The position numbers and the translations under genes are program-made. Shown piece after piece: positions 8,202-15,853 of a DNA stretch of 21,676 nucleotides; position 1 is the first letter of the stretch; every line of letters begins with the position of its first letter. The DNA is from Rhodospirillaceae bacterium. GTDB taxonomy: Bacteria; Pseudomonadota; Alphaproteobacteria; Rhodospirillales; Rhodospirillaceae. Below the pieces are notes generated by a model, which did no database searches, was not told the DNA's origin, and saw nothing but the letters and a program-made list of their open reading frames with translations. The DNA is taken from NCBI GenBank assembly GCA_002691085.1, contig NZGX01000048.1, positions 18,561-40,236 on the forward strand, in the 5' to 3' direction.

Positions 8202-8647
8202 TGATTCTCTCCTTTAGGAGGGCTTAGGTCTGCTTTACTCACATCTTTGTTTTCTTCATGTTTTTCAGTATTTTGTTTTATTTCAGATTCCGCATTATTT
8301 GAATCTGCCTGTGAGCTTGTTTTTCCTCTATTAGAAATAATTATTGAGTCATCTTCATTATGTTCTTCAACTCGAATAGTTAAATATCTGAGAACTTGTT
8401 CCATTATTCTCATTCTTCGTTCATAGTCACTAATAGCATTGGGCTCACCTTCGATATTAAAAAGAAGATAGTGACCTTTTCTATTTTTCTTTATTCTATA
8501 AGCTAAGCCTCTAAGTCCCCAATTTTCTCTCTTTAGTACCTTAGCGCCATTATCTTCAAGTATTTTAGAAAGATCATCTGCAAGAGCCTCTGCTTGTGTT
8601 ACAGATATATCTTGACGGGCGATTACTACGCTTTCATAGAGTTGCAT
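8198..8647 (-). CDS. rpsF: 30S ribosomal protein S6
   Basis: A 149-residue S6. The product begins MQLYESVVIARQDIS, continues with the GLRGLAYRIKKNRKGHYLLFNIEG core, and has IMEQVLRYLTIRVEEH before an acidic tail of about 45 residues that looks disordered. The frame is open upstream to 8737, but the ATG at 8645-8647 is chosen because AAGGAG lies 9 bases before it and because family members start right at this MxxYE strand. A promoter and structured leader lie upstream. S6 pairs with S18, encoded next, and in several bacteria the complex represses this operon by binding the leader. Confidence 0.96.
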   Translation of the reverse strand: MQLYESVVIARQDISVTQAEALADDLSKILEDNGAKVLKRENWGLRGLAYRIKKNRKGHYLLFNIEGEPNAISDYERRMRIMEQVLRYLTIRVEEHNEDDSIIISNRGKTSSQADSNNAESEIKQNTEKHEENKDVSKADLSPPKGENQ

Positions 8648-8656
8648 CAAAAAATT

Positions 8657-8662
8657 CTCCTT
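8657..8662 (-). promoter_or_regulatory. Ribosome binding site that sets the rpsF start
   Basis: AAGGAG on the minus strand, nine bases before the ATG at 8645-8647. It is the strongest Shine-Dalgarno in the region and argues against the longer reading from 8737. It is complementary to CUCCU at 8710-8714 in the same leader, which could hide it. Confidence 0.8.
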
Positions 8663-8694
8663 ATGGCTTGTCTCTTCCCTAATTACTGGGCATA

Positions 8695-8708
8695 GCCGTT
8701 TTACCGGC
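8695..8708 (-). promoter_or_regulatory. Leader hairpin of the rpsF operon, candidate S6:S18 site
   Basis: On the minus strand GCCG pairs with CGGC around a GTAAAA loop, in the 5' leader about 50 bases before the S6 start. A CCG-containing RNA element bound by the S6:S18 complex is known from rpsF leaders of several bacterial phyla. The CCG and hairpin here fit that idea, but the four-base-pair stem is short and I cannot match the published consensus without an alignment. Confidence 0.4.
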
Positions 8709-8728
8709 GAGGAGTTAAAAAAAAGAGA

Positions 8729-8756
8729 AATATACACAATTTGTGCGTTCTATCAA
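8729..8756 (-). promoter_or_regulatory. Predicted sigma70-type promoter of the rpsF operon
   Basis: On the minus strand TTGATA (8756-8751) and TATATT (8734-8729) are spaced by 16 bases, each one mismatch from consensus. Transcription would begin near 8722 and give a leader of about 75 bases to the S6 ATG. This is the clearest promoter in the window and fits a highly expressed ribosomal-protein operon. Confidence 0.65.
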
Positions 8757-8844
8757 GACCTTGCTTGTATATTACTTTGTAGGGTAACTTAATTTTTATC
8801 AAGTTTATAAATTTAATACTTAATAGGTTATTAGGAAATTTAAT

Positions 8845-9789
8845 ATGAAGCGCGCATTTGTATTCCCAGGTCAGGGATCTCAAGTTGTAGGAATGGGCAA
8901 AGATTTAACTAAATCTTTTATAGAAGCTAAAGAAGTATTCGAAGAGATTGATGATGCTCTTAGTCAATCTTTATCAAAGTTAATGTTTGAGGGCCCTGAT
9001 ACAGAATTAATGCTAACTGAAAACGCTCAACCGGCAATAATGGCTGTAAGTATGGCAACTATCAGGATTATTGAGGGTCAAGGGAAACGTAAAATTTCTG
9101 AAATAGTAGATTTTGTCGCTGGTCATTCTTTAGGCGAATATAGTGCCTTGGCATCCTCAGGGTCAATTTCTCTATCTGATACAGCTATTTTATTACAGAA
9201 AAGAGGTAAATCAATGCAGAATGCTGTACCTCTTGGCGAAGGAGCTATGGCTGCACTAATTGGCTCAAGTTTTGAAGAAATTCAGCATTTAGTTAAAGAA
9301 AGCACTTTAAAAGATGAAATATGCTCTATTGCTAACGACAATGCTCCTGGTCAGTTAGTTATTTCGGGCAATAAAAATTCTGTTAATAATGCAATACAAA
9401 AATCTAGAGATTTTGGTGTTAAAAAAGCAGTGTTGTTGTCAGTAAGTGCACCATTTCATTGCTCTTTAATGGAACCTGCAAAAGAGGTAATGAGAGATAA
9501 AATTGAGAAAGTAAACTTTCAAGCGTTAGATTTACCAATAGTAAGTAATTTATCGGCAGAGCCAGAAAAAGATATAAAAAAAATTAGACACTTGTTGGTA
9601 GAGCAAATTACAGGAATGGTCAGATGGCGTGAGAGCATAGCTAACCTTTACGGTAATGGTGTTGGTGAAATAATTGAAATTGGGACCGGAAAAGTTTTAT
9701 CTGGCCTTAACAAGAGGATTAATAAGGCAATCATTTCTCAAAACATGGAAAATATTAATGATATAGATAAGTTTTTGCAGGATATATAA
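8845..9789 (+). CDS. fabD: Malonyl-CoA:ACP transacylase FabD
   Basis: A 314-residue transacylase that loads malonyl groups onto ACP for fatty-acid elongation. Key residues are Q10 in FPGQGSQ, nucleophile S95 in GHSLGE (93-98), R120, H205 in SAPFHCSLM and Q254, in the same order and spacing as in E. coli FabD. The ATG follows AGGA at 8833-8836 with an 8-base gap. It is the first gene of the rightward train and diverges from rpsF. I see no strong promoter immediately upstream, although the 8757-8844 stretch is AT-rich and must hold one. Confidence 0.97.
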   Translation: MKRAFVFPGQGSQVVGMGKDLTKSFIEAKEVFEEIDDALSQSLSKLMFEGPDTELMLTENAQPAIMAVSMATIRIIEGQGKRKISEIVDFVAGHSLGEYSALASSGSISLSDTAILLQKRGKSMQNAVPLGEGAMAALIGSSFEEIQHLVKESTLKDEICSIANDNAPGQLVISGNKNSVNNAIQKSRDFGVKKAVLLSVSAPFHCSLMEPAKEVMRDKIEKVNFQALDLPIVSNLSAEPEKDIKKIRHLLVEQITGMVRWRESIANLYGNGVGEIIEIGTGKVLSGLNKRINKAIISQNMENINDIDKFLQDI

Positions 9790-9810
9790 GTTGATTAATA
9801 GGAGAGAAGA

Positions 9811-10548
9811 GTGTTTGATTTAAATGGAAAGGTAGCCCTTGTAACTGGAGCAACTGGAGGCATAGGCTCATCAATTTGTAGATTATTAAGTGAAAAGGGT
9901 GCAACAGTAGTTGGGACCGGAACAAGAGAAAAGGAATTAGACAAAGTTATAGTTGGGCTAGGAAGTAATGCTCATGCAATATCCTGTGACTTAAGAAGTA
10001 ATGACTCAATTCAATCCTTTTTCCAAAAGCTTGAGGCTATAGTTGGTGTTCCAGATATTCTTGTAAATAACGCTGGAATAACTAGAGATAATTTATTTAT
10101 TAGGATGAAAGAAGAGCAGTTTGATGAGGTTTTACAACTTAATCTTAAGTCAGTTTTTACGGTCACTAAATCTATTATTAAGGGAATGGTAAAAAGAAAA
10201 AGTGGAAGGATTATATCTATTTCATCAGTTGTAGGTTCTTCTGGAAACCCTGGCCAGGTTAACTATTCTGCCTCAAAAGCAGGTCTTGAGGGGTTTACTA
10301 AGTCTCTTGCTTTGGAAGTTGCTTCAAGAGGTATTACAGTTAATTGTATAGCTCCAGGATTAATTAAAAGTCCTATGACAGACGCTCTTTCAGATGAAAG
10401 AAAGGATAATATCTTAAAAACTATTCCTTGTGGTATTTTTGGTGCAGGGGATGATGTGGCAGCGGCTTTAGTTTTTCTTGCATCTGATGAAGCAAGTTAT
10501 ATAACGGGTCAGACAATTCACGTAAATGGAGGCATGGCCATGTATTAG
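9811..10548 (+). CDS. fabG: 3-oxoacyl-ACP reductase FabG
   Basis: A 245-residue SDR that reduces 3-oxoacyl-ACP with NADPH. TGATGGIG at 12-19 binds the cofactor, NNAG is near 87-90, and the catalytic residues are N111, S139, Y152 and K156 (YSASK). The C-terminus has GQTIHVNGGMAMY, typical of FabG. The start is GTG at 9811, supported by AGGAG at 9800-9804 with a short spacer and by the usual position of the Rossmann motif. It follows fabD by 21 bases and precedes acpP, the standard fab order. Compared with the SDR gene at the left end it has an intact catalytic Ser. Confidence 0.96.
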   Translation: MFDLNGKVALVTGATGGIGSSICRLLSEKGATVVGTGTREKELDKVIVGLGSNAHAISCDLRSNDSIQSFFQKLEAIVGVPDILVNNAGITRDNLFIRMKEEQFDEVLQLNLKSVFTVTKSIIKGMVKRKSGRIISISSVVGSSGNPGQVNYSASKAGLEGFTKSLALEVASRGITVNCIAPGLIKSPMTDALSDERKDNILKTIPCGIFGAGDDVAAALVFLASDEASYITGQTIHVNGGMAMY

Positions 10549-10575
10549 GCTATATGCGGGGGTTGCCTCTATAGC
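10549..10575 (+). promoter_or_regulatory. Hairpin directly after the fabG stop
   Basis: GCTATA (10549-10554) pairs with TATAGC (10570-10575); inside it GGGG (10558-10561) pairs with CCTC (10566-10569) around a GTTG loop, with TGC bulged on the left arm. The stem starts at the first base after the TAG. No T-run follows, so it is not a standard terminator; an mRNA end-protection or processing structure between fabG and acpP is possible. Confidence 0.35.
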
Positions 10576-10670
10576 TATGTTGGATTATGTATAGAAATGC
10601 TGATTAGTGCATAATAGGATTATATTTATAGATAATAGTTAATTTTTTTAATTTTGTGGAGAAGGACGGC

Positions 10671-10907
10671 ATGAGTGACGTTGCAGATAGGGTAAAGAAA
10701 ATTGTTTTAGAACATTTGGGCGTTGAAGAATCTCAAGTTACAGAGAGTGCAAGCTTTATTGATGACCTTGGGGCAGATAGCCTTGATACGGTAGAGCTTG
10801 TTATGGCGTTCGAAGAAGAATTTGGTACCGAAATCTCAGATGATGCGGCAGAGAAGATTTTAACCGTTAAAGATGCAATAGCCTATATAGAAGAAAATAT
10901 ATCCTAA
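10671..10907 (+). CDS. acpP: Acyl carrier protein
   Basis: A 78-residue acidic carrier protein. The 4'-phosphopantetheine attachment Ser is S37 in the DSL motif (GADSLDTVELVMAFEEEF), and the four-helix length is normal. It carries the growing acyl chain for the Fab enzymes encoded around it and supplies lipid A and phospholipid synthesis. The frame is open five codons further upstream from a GTG at 10656, but GGAGAAGG at 10658-10665 lies inside that stretch and is well placed for the ATG at 10671, which also matches the usual MSD start. It has 122 bases before it and a hairpin after it, so it may have its own control. Confidence 0.97.
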   Translation: MSDVADRVKKIVLEHLGVEESQVTESASFIDDLGADSLDTVELVMAFEEEFGTEISDDAAEKILTVKDAIAYIEENIS

Positions 10908-10928
10908 TACTTCTAATTAGTTTTTAAT

Positions 10929-10956
10929 GGCCAATTTTTTGGACCTTTCTTTATTT
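10929..10956 (+). terminator. Terminator-like hairpin between acpP and fabF
   Basis: GGCCAA and TTGGACC form a six-pair stem with one bulged A around a TTTT loop (10929-10945), followed by TTTCTTTATTTT. It starts 21 bases after the acpP stop. It could be a leaky terminator that makes acpP mRNA more abundant than fabF mRNA. The T-run is interrupted, hence moderate confidence. Confidence 0.45.
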
Positions 10957-10980
10957 TAGCAATTTCAATAGGGTTGGTTT

Positions 10981-12243
10981 ATGACAAGAGTTGTTATAAC
11001 TGGCATGGGGCTAATCACTCCATTAGGTAGGGGTGTTAATGCCAACTGGAAATCCTTGATCTCTGGTATTTCTGGAATTACTTCAATAAATAAATTCAAT
11101 ACAAAAGACTTTTCTTGTAAAATTGGTGGTCAGGTCCCAACTAATAAGACGCACCCATCTTTTTTTGATGTAGATTCTTTTATATCTCCTAAAGATAAAA
11201 AAAGAATGGATGATTTTATTCTTTTTGGCTTAGCTGCTGCTGACGACGCAATAGTTGACTCAGGATGGAAGCCCCAAAATGATATGCAATGTGATAGAAC
11301 AGGGGTTATTATAGGGTCTGGTATTGGGGGACTTCAGACAATATATAACAATTCTATTGTTTTGAAAGAACAAGGCCCTAGAAGGATTTCGCCATTTTTT
11401 ATCCCCTCAAGTTTAATAAATCTAATATCTGGACAGGTATCTATTAGGCATAATTTTAGAGGCCCAAACCATGCAGTTGTTACAGCTTGTTCAACTGGTG
11501 CTCATGCAATTGGAGATGCAGCAAGAATTATCAAATACGGAAATGCAGATGTTATGGTTGCTGGGGGAGCTGAGGCTGCCTTATGCCCACTCGGAGTTGC
11601 GGGTTTTTCCTCAATAAAAGCTCTTTCTACATCATTTAATGATTATCCTGAAAAGGCCTCTAGGCCTTGGGACCAGTCTAGAGACGGTTTTGTTATGGGT
11701 GAGGGCTCAGGTGTTGTTGTTTTAGAAAGCTATGAGCATGCAAAGTCAAGGAATGCAAAAATATATGGTGAAATTTTAGGCTATGGCCTTTCAGGCGATG
11801 CATATCACATTACAGCACCAGCAGAAAATGGAGATGGAGGTTTTAGAGCCATGAAAGGTGCGATAGATGATGCTGGGTTAAACTTATTGGACATTGATTA
11901 TATAAATGCCCATGGAACATCTACTCCCAAAGGGGACATGATTGAATTAAATGCAGTTAAGAGATTATTTCAGAAAAATGTAAATAATTTGTCAATGTCA
12001 TCTACGAAGTCTTCAACAGGTCATTTGTTGGGTGCATCTGGCAGTGTTGAGTTTATTTTTTCAGTTTTATCTATAAATAACAAAATTGCTCCGGCAACCT
12101 TAAATTTGGAAAATCCTTCAGATGGTTGTGATATAGATTTAGTGCCAATTTCAGCAAAAGATAAAGAAATTAGTTATGTCTTGTCTAACTCTTTTGGTTT
12201 TGGGGGTACAAATGCTTCGCTAGTTGTAGGCCCTTCTCCATAG
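10981..12243 (+). CDS. fabF: 3-oxoacyl-ACP synthase II (FabF)
   Basis: A 420-residue beta-ketoacyl-ACP synthase (KAS II), thiolase fold. The Cys-His-His triad is C170 in VVTACSTGAHAIGDA, H311 in NAHGTSTPKGD and H348 in STKSSTGHLLGASG, with K343 also conserved. The C-terminal SFGFGGTNASLV glycine-rich motif is present. It condenses malonyl-ACP with acyl-ACP in chain elongation. It sits 73 bases after acpP and 12 before mltG. All catalytic residues and the expected length are present. Confidence 0.96.
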   Translation: MTRVVITGMGLITPLGRGVNANWKSLISGISGITSINKFNTKDFSCKIGGQVPTNKTHPSFFDVDSFISPKDKKRMDDFILFGLAAADDAIVDSGWKPQNDMQCDRTGVIIGSGIGGLQTIYNNSIVLKEQGPRRISPFFIPSSLINLISGQVSIRHNFRGPNHAVVTACSTGAHAIGDAARIIKYGNADVMVAGGAEAALCPLGVAGFSSIKALSTSFNDYPEKASRPWDQSRDGFVMGEGSGVVVLESYEHAKSRNAKIYGEILGYGLSGDAYHITAPAENGDGGFRAMKGAIDDAGLNLLDIDYINAHGTSTPKGDMIELNAVKRLFQKNVNNLSMSSTKSSTGHLLGASGSVEFIFSVLSINNKIAPATLNLENPSDGCDIDLVPISAKDKEISYVLSNSFGFGGTNASLVVGPSP

Positions 12244-12255
12244 GTAAGTTATTCC

Positions 12256-13227
12256 ATGCACAAATTAAGAATTCTTTTATCAACTTTAATTTTTATATTA
12301 ATCATCTCTACTTCTTTTTTTCTTTTTATATTTCAGAATTTAAATTCTTCAAGAGGTTCTCTTGATAAAGATACTTTGGTTATTATACATCAGGGACAAA
12401 ATCTTACTGGAATCGCAAATCAATTATACGATTTGGGAGTAATTTCTTCTCCGCTATACTTTAAGTTTTACGCAATCATTACAAGTAAAGATCAAAGTTT
12501 AAAGGCAGGGGAATATTTATTTATCACTAATGAAAATATAATATCAGTCTTAAATAAAATAGTTAACAACGATATTAATGAAAGATATTTAACTATACCT
12601 GAAGGGTTAACTTCTATTCAAATTTTAAATTTGATAAATAATGCAGATGGTATGAATTATGATTTAGTTACTTCGTTAAATGAAGGTTCTATTCTTCCTG
12701 AAACTTATAGATATTCTTGGGGGGATAATAGAGAGGAATTGCTTATTAGAATGAAAAAGTCTCTTGACGGCTTTGCAAGGAAGGCTTGGTTATTTAGAAA
12801 AGAAAATCTTCCTTTTTCTTCAATAAGCGAGGCTTTAATATTAGCATCAATAGTTGAAAAAGAAACAGGTTTGGAAAGTGAGAGGTCCAAGATTGCTTCA
12901 GTTTTTATAAATCGACTTAGAAAAGGTATGCGTTTGCAGTCTGACCCAACTGTAATATATGGTATAAACAAGTCTGGTTTACTTGGAAGAGAAATTACTC
13001 GGTCTGATTTAAATGGATATACTGATTTTAATACTTATAAGATATCAGGACTTCCCCCATATCCAATATGTCATCCAGGTAAAAGCTCAATAATGGCAGT
13101 TCTTAACCCTGAAGATACTGATTATTTATATTTTGTAGCTGATGGTTTAGGTGGGCATGTTTTTGCAAAAACTTTGAGATCGCATAATAAGAACGTAGCA
13201 AAGTGGAGAAGATTGAAGAATAAATAA
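12256..13227 (+). CDS. mltG: Endolytic transglycosylase MltG
   Basis: A 323-residue YceG/MltG family protein: a short cytoplasmic N-terminus, one membrane helix at about 5-27, a LysM-like region near 40-100 and the catalytic domain from about 110. The catalytic Glu is E201 in LASIVEKETG, and the conserved LQSDPTVIYG (227-236), SGLPPYPICHPG and NPEDTDYLYFVADGLGGHVFA motifs follow. It cuts nascent glycan strands and is thought to set their length. It follows fabF, as in many proteobacteria. The gene often found between mltG and gmk in relatives (yicC family) is absent; only 26 bases separate them. Confidence 0.94.
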   Translation: MHKLRILLSTLIFILIISTSFFLFIFQNLNSSRGSLDKDTLVIIHQGQNLTGIANQLYDLGVISSPLYFKFYAIITSKDQSLKAGEYLFITNENIISVLNKIVNNDINERYLTIPEGLTSIQILNLINNADGMNYDLVTSLNEGSILPETYRYSWGDNREELLIRMKKSLDGFARKAWLFRKENLPFSSISEALILASIVEKETGLESERSKIASVFINRLRKGMRLQSDPTVIYGINKSGLLGREITRSDLNGYTDFNTYKISGLPPYPICHPGKSSIMAVLNPEDTDYLYFVADGLGGHVFAKTLRSHNKNVAKWRRLKNK

Positions 13228-13253
13228 GAATTTTTTATTGGATTAAAATCTAT

Positions 13254-13892
13254 ATGTCATCAATATCTATAAAAAGAAGAGGTATAATGTTTGTTCTATC
13301 TTCGCCTTCTGGCGCAGGAAAGACGACGGTTGCTCGAGAAGTGTTAAAACAGGAAAAGAATTTAAATATCTCTATTTCATGTACCACAAGAAGAGCAAGG
13401 CCTTCAGAAGTTAATGGCGTAGATTATTATTTTATTTCTGAGGTTCAATATAAGGAAAAAGTTTATAAAGGAGAATTTCTTGAGCATGCAGAGGTTTTTG
13501 GAAATTATTATGGGACTCCTAGATCGACGGTTGAAGAGTATTTAGACTTAGGTCAGGATGTAATTTTTGATATTGATTGGCAGGGTACTCAGCAGTTAGC
13601 AGAGAATGCAAGAGACGATTTGGTGAGTATTTTTATCTTACCTCCATCAATAGAAGTCCTTGAAAAAAGACTAATAGGAAGAAACCAAGATGCAGATGAT
13701 GTTGTTAGTAGAAGAATGTCAAAAGCATCTGATGAAATGAGTCATTGGCCAGAATATGATTATGTTATTGTAAATGAAAAACTTGATAAAACAATTTTTG
13801 ACGTTAGATCTATAATGAACGCTGAGAGATTAAAGAGACTTAGGCTAAAAGGCCTTGTGGGCTTCGTGAATAGATTAAGGTCTAAAAATTAA
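13254..13892 (+). CDS. gmk: Guanylate kinase
   Basis: A 212-residue GMP kinase. The P-loop is SSPSGAGKTT near 16-25, the GMP-binding region has SCTTRRARPSEVNGVDYYF (42-60), and the lid/adenine region has RLIGRNQDADDVVSRRM (139-155). It makes GDP for nucleic acids. The first ATG (13254) is kept because alphaproteobacterial relatives typically carry an IKRRG-type extension before the P-loop; the ATG at 13287, preceded by AGAGG, is a fair alternative that would shorten it by 11 residues. It is followed after only 10 bases by the proX-like gene, so the transport genes may be co-transcribed. Confidence 0.95.
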   Translation: MSSISIKRRGIMFVLSSPSGAGKTTVAREVLKQEKNLNISISCTTRRARPSEVNGVDYYFISEVQYKEKVYKGEFLEHAEVFGNYYGTPRSTVEEYLDLGQDVIFDIDWQGTQQLAENARDDLVSIFILPPSIEVLEKRLIGRNQDADDVVSRRMSKASDEMSHWPEYDYVIVNEKLDKTIFDVRSIMNAERLKRLRLKGLVGFVNRLRSKN

Positions 13893-13902
13893 GGAACTTA
13901 AT

Positions 13903-14925
13903 ATGTTGATGGATAGAGCATTAATCATTTTTATTTTTGTCTTTCATCTTTTAAATCCATTCCAGTTACTATCGTGTGAACTTAATAGACCAATTATTTT
14001 TGCAGGTTTAGATTGGAAATCAAATGATTTTCATACAGATGTAGCTAGGTATATTCTAGAAATAGGCTATGGTTGTACGACAGATATCACACCAGGTACA
14101 AATATTCCCTTGCTACAAGGAGTTGCGCAAGGCGACATAGACATAGTCATGGAAGTTTGGAAAGATAACGTAAATAAGGTTTGGAATCGTGCATTAAAAA
14201 GAAATCAAGTCGTTGAAATAGGATTAAACTTTTCTGATGCTAAGCAGGGCTGGTTTGTCCCAAAGTATTTGGTTAAAGGGCAGGATGCATTAGCACCTAA
14301 CTTAGTTTCCGTTGAAGACTTGATTGATTATAAACATTTATTTACAGACCCTGAAGAACCAACAAAGGGTCGGTTTTATAACTGTATTGCTGGGTGGAAT
14401 TGTGAAATCATAAACTCTGCTAAGCTTAAGGCTTATGGCCTAAGCGAGCATTTTACAAATTTTAGGCCAGGAACTGCAGCCTCTCTTTCAGCAGTAATCG
14501 CATCAGCGTATAAAAAAAGAGTTCCTATTCTAACTTATTATTGGCAGCCTACATGGCTTCTAGGAGTTTATGAAATGATTGAGCTTAAAGAGCCTAAATT
14601 TGATCAATCTATTTTTTCTAGACTTATAGTCGAAAAAAATCCAAAAAAAGCGACTGCTTACCCAGTTCTTGATGTTTATATTGGTGCGAATAAAGACTTT
14701 TCTCTTCAAGCCCCTGAAATAGTTAAGTTTCTTAAAAACTATAAAACTGATTCAACTTTAATTAATGAAATGCTTGCATATATGCATAAAAATAAATCTT
14801 CTTCAAAAGATGCTGCTGAAAAGTTTTTAAAGGAATATCCAGCTTATTGGCAGAAATGGGTAAGTGAGGAAAAGTTTAAAATGATTAGTAAGGAATTAAA
14901 AAATTCTACTATAACTAAACATTAA
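13903..14925 (+). CDS. ABC transporter substrate-binding protein, glycine betaine/choline type (ProX/OpuAC family)
   Basis: A 340-residue periplasmic binding protein. The N-terminus has a hydrophobic signal segment (about 6-24), ending LLSC at 22-25, which resembles a weak lipobox; cleavage by signal peptidase I is equally possible. The mature protein has FAGLDWKSNDF, a TDITPGTNIPLLQGVAQGDIDI segment and VMEVWKDN near 82-89, all typical of OpuAC domains for quaternary amines, with aromatic residues (W38, W86, W213, W217) available for a cation-binding cage. C58, C162 and C167 may form a disulfide. AAGGAA precedes the ATG. The permease and ATPase follow, so the substrate is probably betaine, choline or a related osmolyte or carbon source. 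Confidence 0.85.
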   Translation: MLMDRALIIFIFVFHLLNPFQLLSCELNRPIIFAGLDWKSNDFHTDVARYILEIGYGCTTDITPGTNIPLLQGVAQGDIDIVMEVWKDNVNKVWNRALKRNQVVEIGLNFSDAKQGWFVPKYLVKGQDALAPNLVSVEDLIDYKHLFTDPEEPTKGRFYNCIAGWNCEIINSAKLKAYGLSEHFTNFRPGTAASLSAVIASAYKKRVPILTYYWQPTWLLGVYEMIELKEPKFDQSIFSRLIVEKNPKKATAYPVLDVYIGANKDFSLQAPEIVKFLKNYKTDSTLINEMLAYMHKNKSSSKDAAEKFLKEYPAYWQKWVSEEKFKMISKELKNSTITKH

Positions 14926-14989
14926 TTAAATGTGATTAAATGAATATAAATTTTAACAGTTTATTTTATTATTTTTTTATGGTGAAAAA

Positions 14990-15853
14990 ATGTTTCCAGA
15001 TTTTTTAACTTTTTCAATCGATCATTCTATTAATAATTTTGTTGATTGGTTAATAATTAATTATGGCGAAATATTTTCAAATGCTGGTAATTTTTTAGTA
15101 AAGATATTTATTCCATTTGAAGCCTTGCTTAGACAGTCCCCTTGGTGGTTAATTATTACTTTGATTGGAATCTTGTCGTTTGTTTCTTCAAGAAACCTTA
15201 AGTTTTCTTTTGGTATGATGTCGCTGTTTTTTGTGATGGGCATGTTAGGTTTATGGGACGAATCAATGCAAACATTATCTTTGGTATTGATCTCAACTTT
15301 ATTGGTGGTTTTATTAGGGCTACCTTTAGGGATTATTCTTTCGAAATCGGGAAGAATAAGATTATTTTTTTTACCTATCTTAGATGCCATGCAAACTCTA
15401 CCAAGTTTTGTTTATTTAATACCTGTTTTGATGTTATTCGGCTTGGGTAAAGTTCCTGCATTGATTGCTACAATAATATATGCATTACCTCCCGTGGTAA
15501 GGTTGACTGATCTAGGTATTAGACAGATTGATAAAAGAATTATTGATGCAACTGATTCTTTTGGAACTACAACTTTGCAGAAGCTTATAAAAGTAGAGCT
15601 GCCACTTGCTTTGCCGTCAATTATGGTAGGCATAAATCAGGCAACTATGATGGCTCTCTCCATGGTAGTCATAGCTTCAATGATTGGAAATCGCGGTCTT
15701 GGTCAAGAGGTATTATTGGGTATAAACACTCTTGATGTAGGGAGGGGTTTTGCGGCTGGGATTGCCATTGTAGCGATGGCAATTGTAATAGATAGAGTTA
15801 CCCAATCCTTTAGCCTTAGGTTACAGTCCAATATGGGTTTAAATCAAAATTGA
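14990..15853 (+). CDS. proW: ABC transporter permease, ProW family
   Basis: A 287-residue membrane protein with about six hydrophobic segments: near 50-67, 72-92, 94-120, 130-150, 155-175 and 253-270. The EAA-type coupling loop DATDSFGTTTLQKLIKVELP is at 187-206, followed by LALPSIMVGINQATMMALSMVVIASMIG and NRGLGQEVL, both typical of ProW/OpuAB permeases. Its N-terminal SPWWLI stretch is also family-like. A GGTGA sequence precedes the ATG. It follows the binding protein by 64 bases and overlaps the ATPase gene by four. The symbol is by family only. Confidence 0.87.
   Translation: MFPDFLTFSIDHSINNFVDWLIINYGEIFSNAGNFLVKIFIPFEALLRQSPWWLIITLIGILSFVSSRNLKFSFGMMSLFFVMGMLGLWDESMQTLSLVLISTLLVVLLGLPLGIILSKSGRIRLFFLPILDAMQTLPSFVYLIPVLMLFGLGKVPALIATIIYALPPVVRLTDLGIRQIDKRIIDATDSFGTTTLQKLIKVELPLALPSIMVGINQATMMALSMVVIASMIGNRGLGQEVLLGINTLDVGRGFAAGIAIVAMAIVIDRVTQSFSLRLQSNMGLNQN

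Noticed and set aside
8648..8737. Longer S6 reading starting at 8737
   Set aside because: A strong AAGGAG precedes the inner ATG at 8645-8647, S6 family members start there, and the promoter -10 box overlaps the longer reading.
8701..8883. Minus-strand frame opposite the fabD start
   Set aside because: It crosses the divergent promoter region and the antisense of fabD; no motif.
10656..10670. Five extra N-terminal codons for ACP from a GTG
   Set aside because: The stretch contains the Shine-Dalgarno of the ATG at 10671, and ACP normally begins at the MSD-type start.
14922..14942. Direct repeat ATTAAATG twice after the betaine-binding gene
   Set aside because: Eight-base AT-rich repeat, only two copies, no hairpin; expected by chance in this composition.
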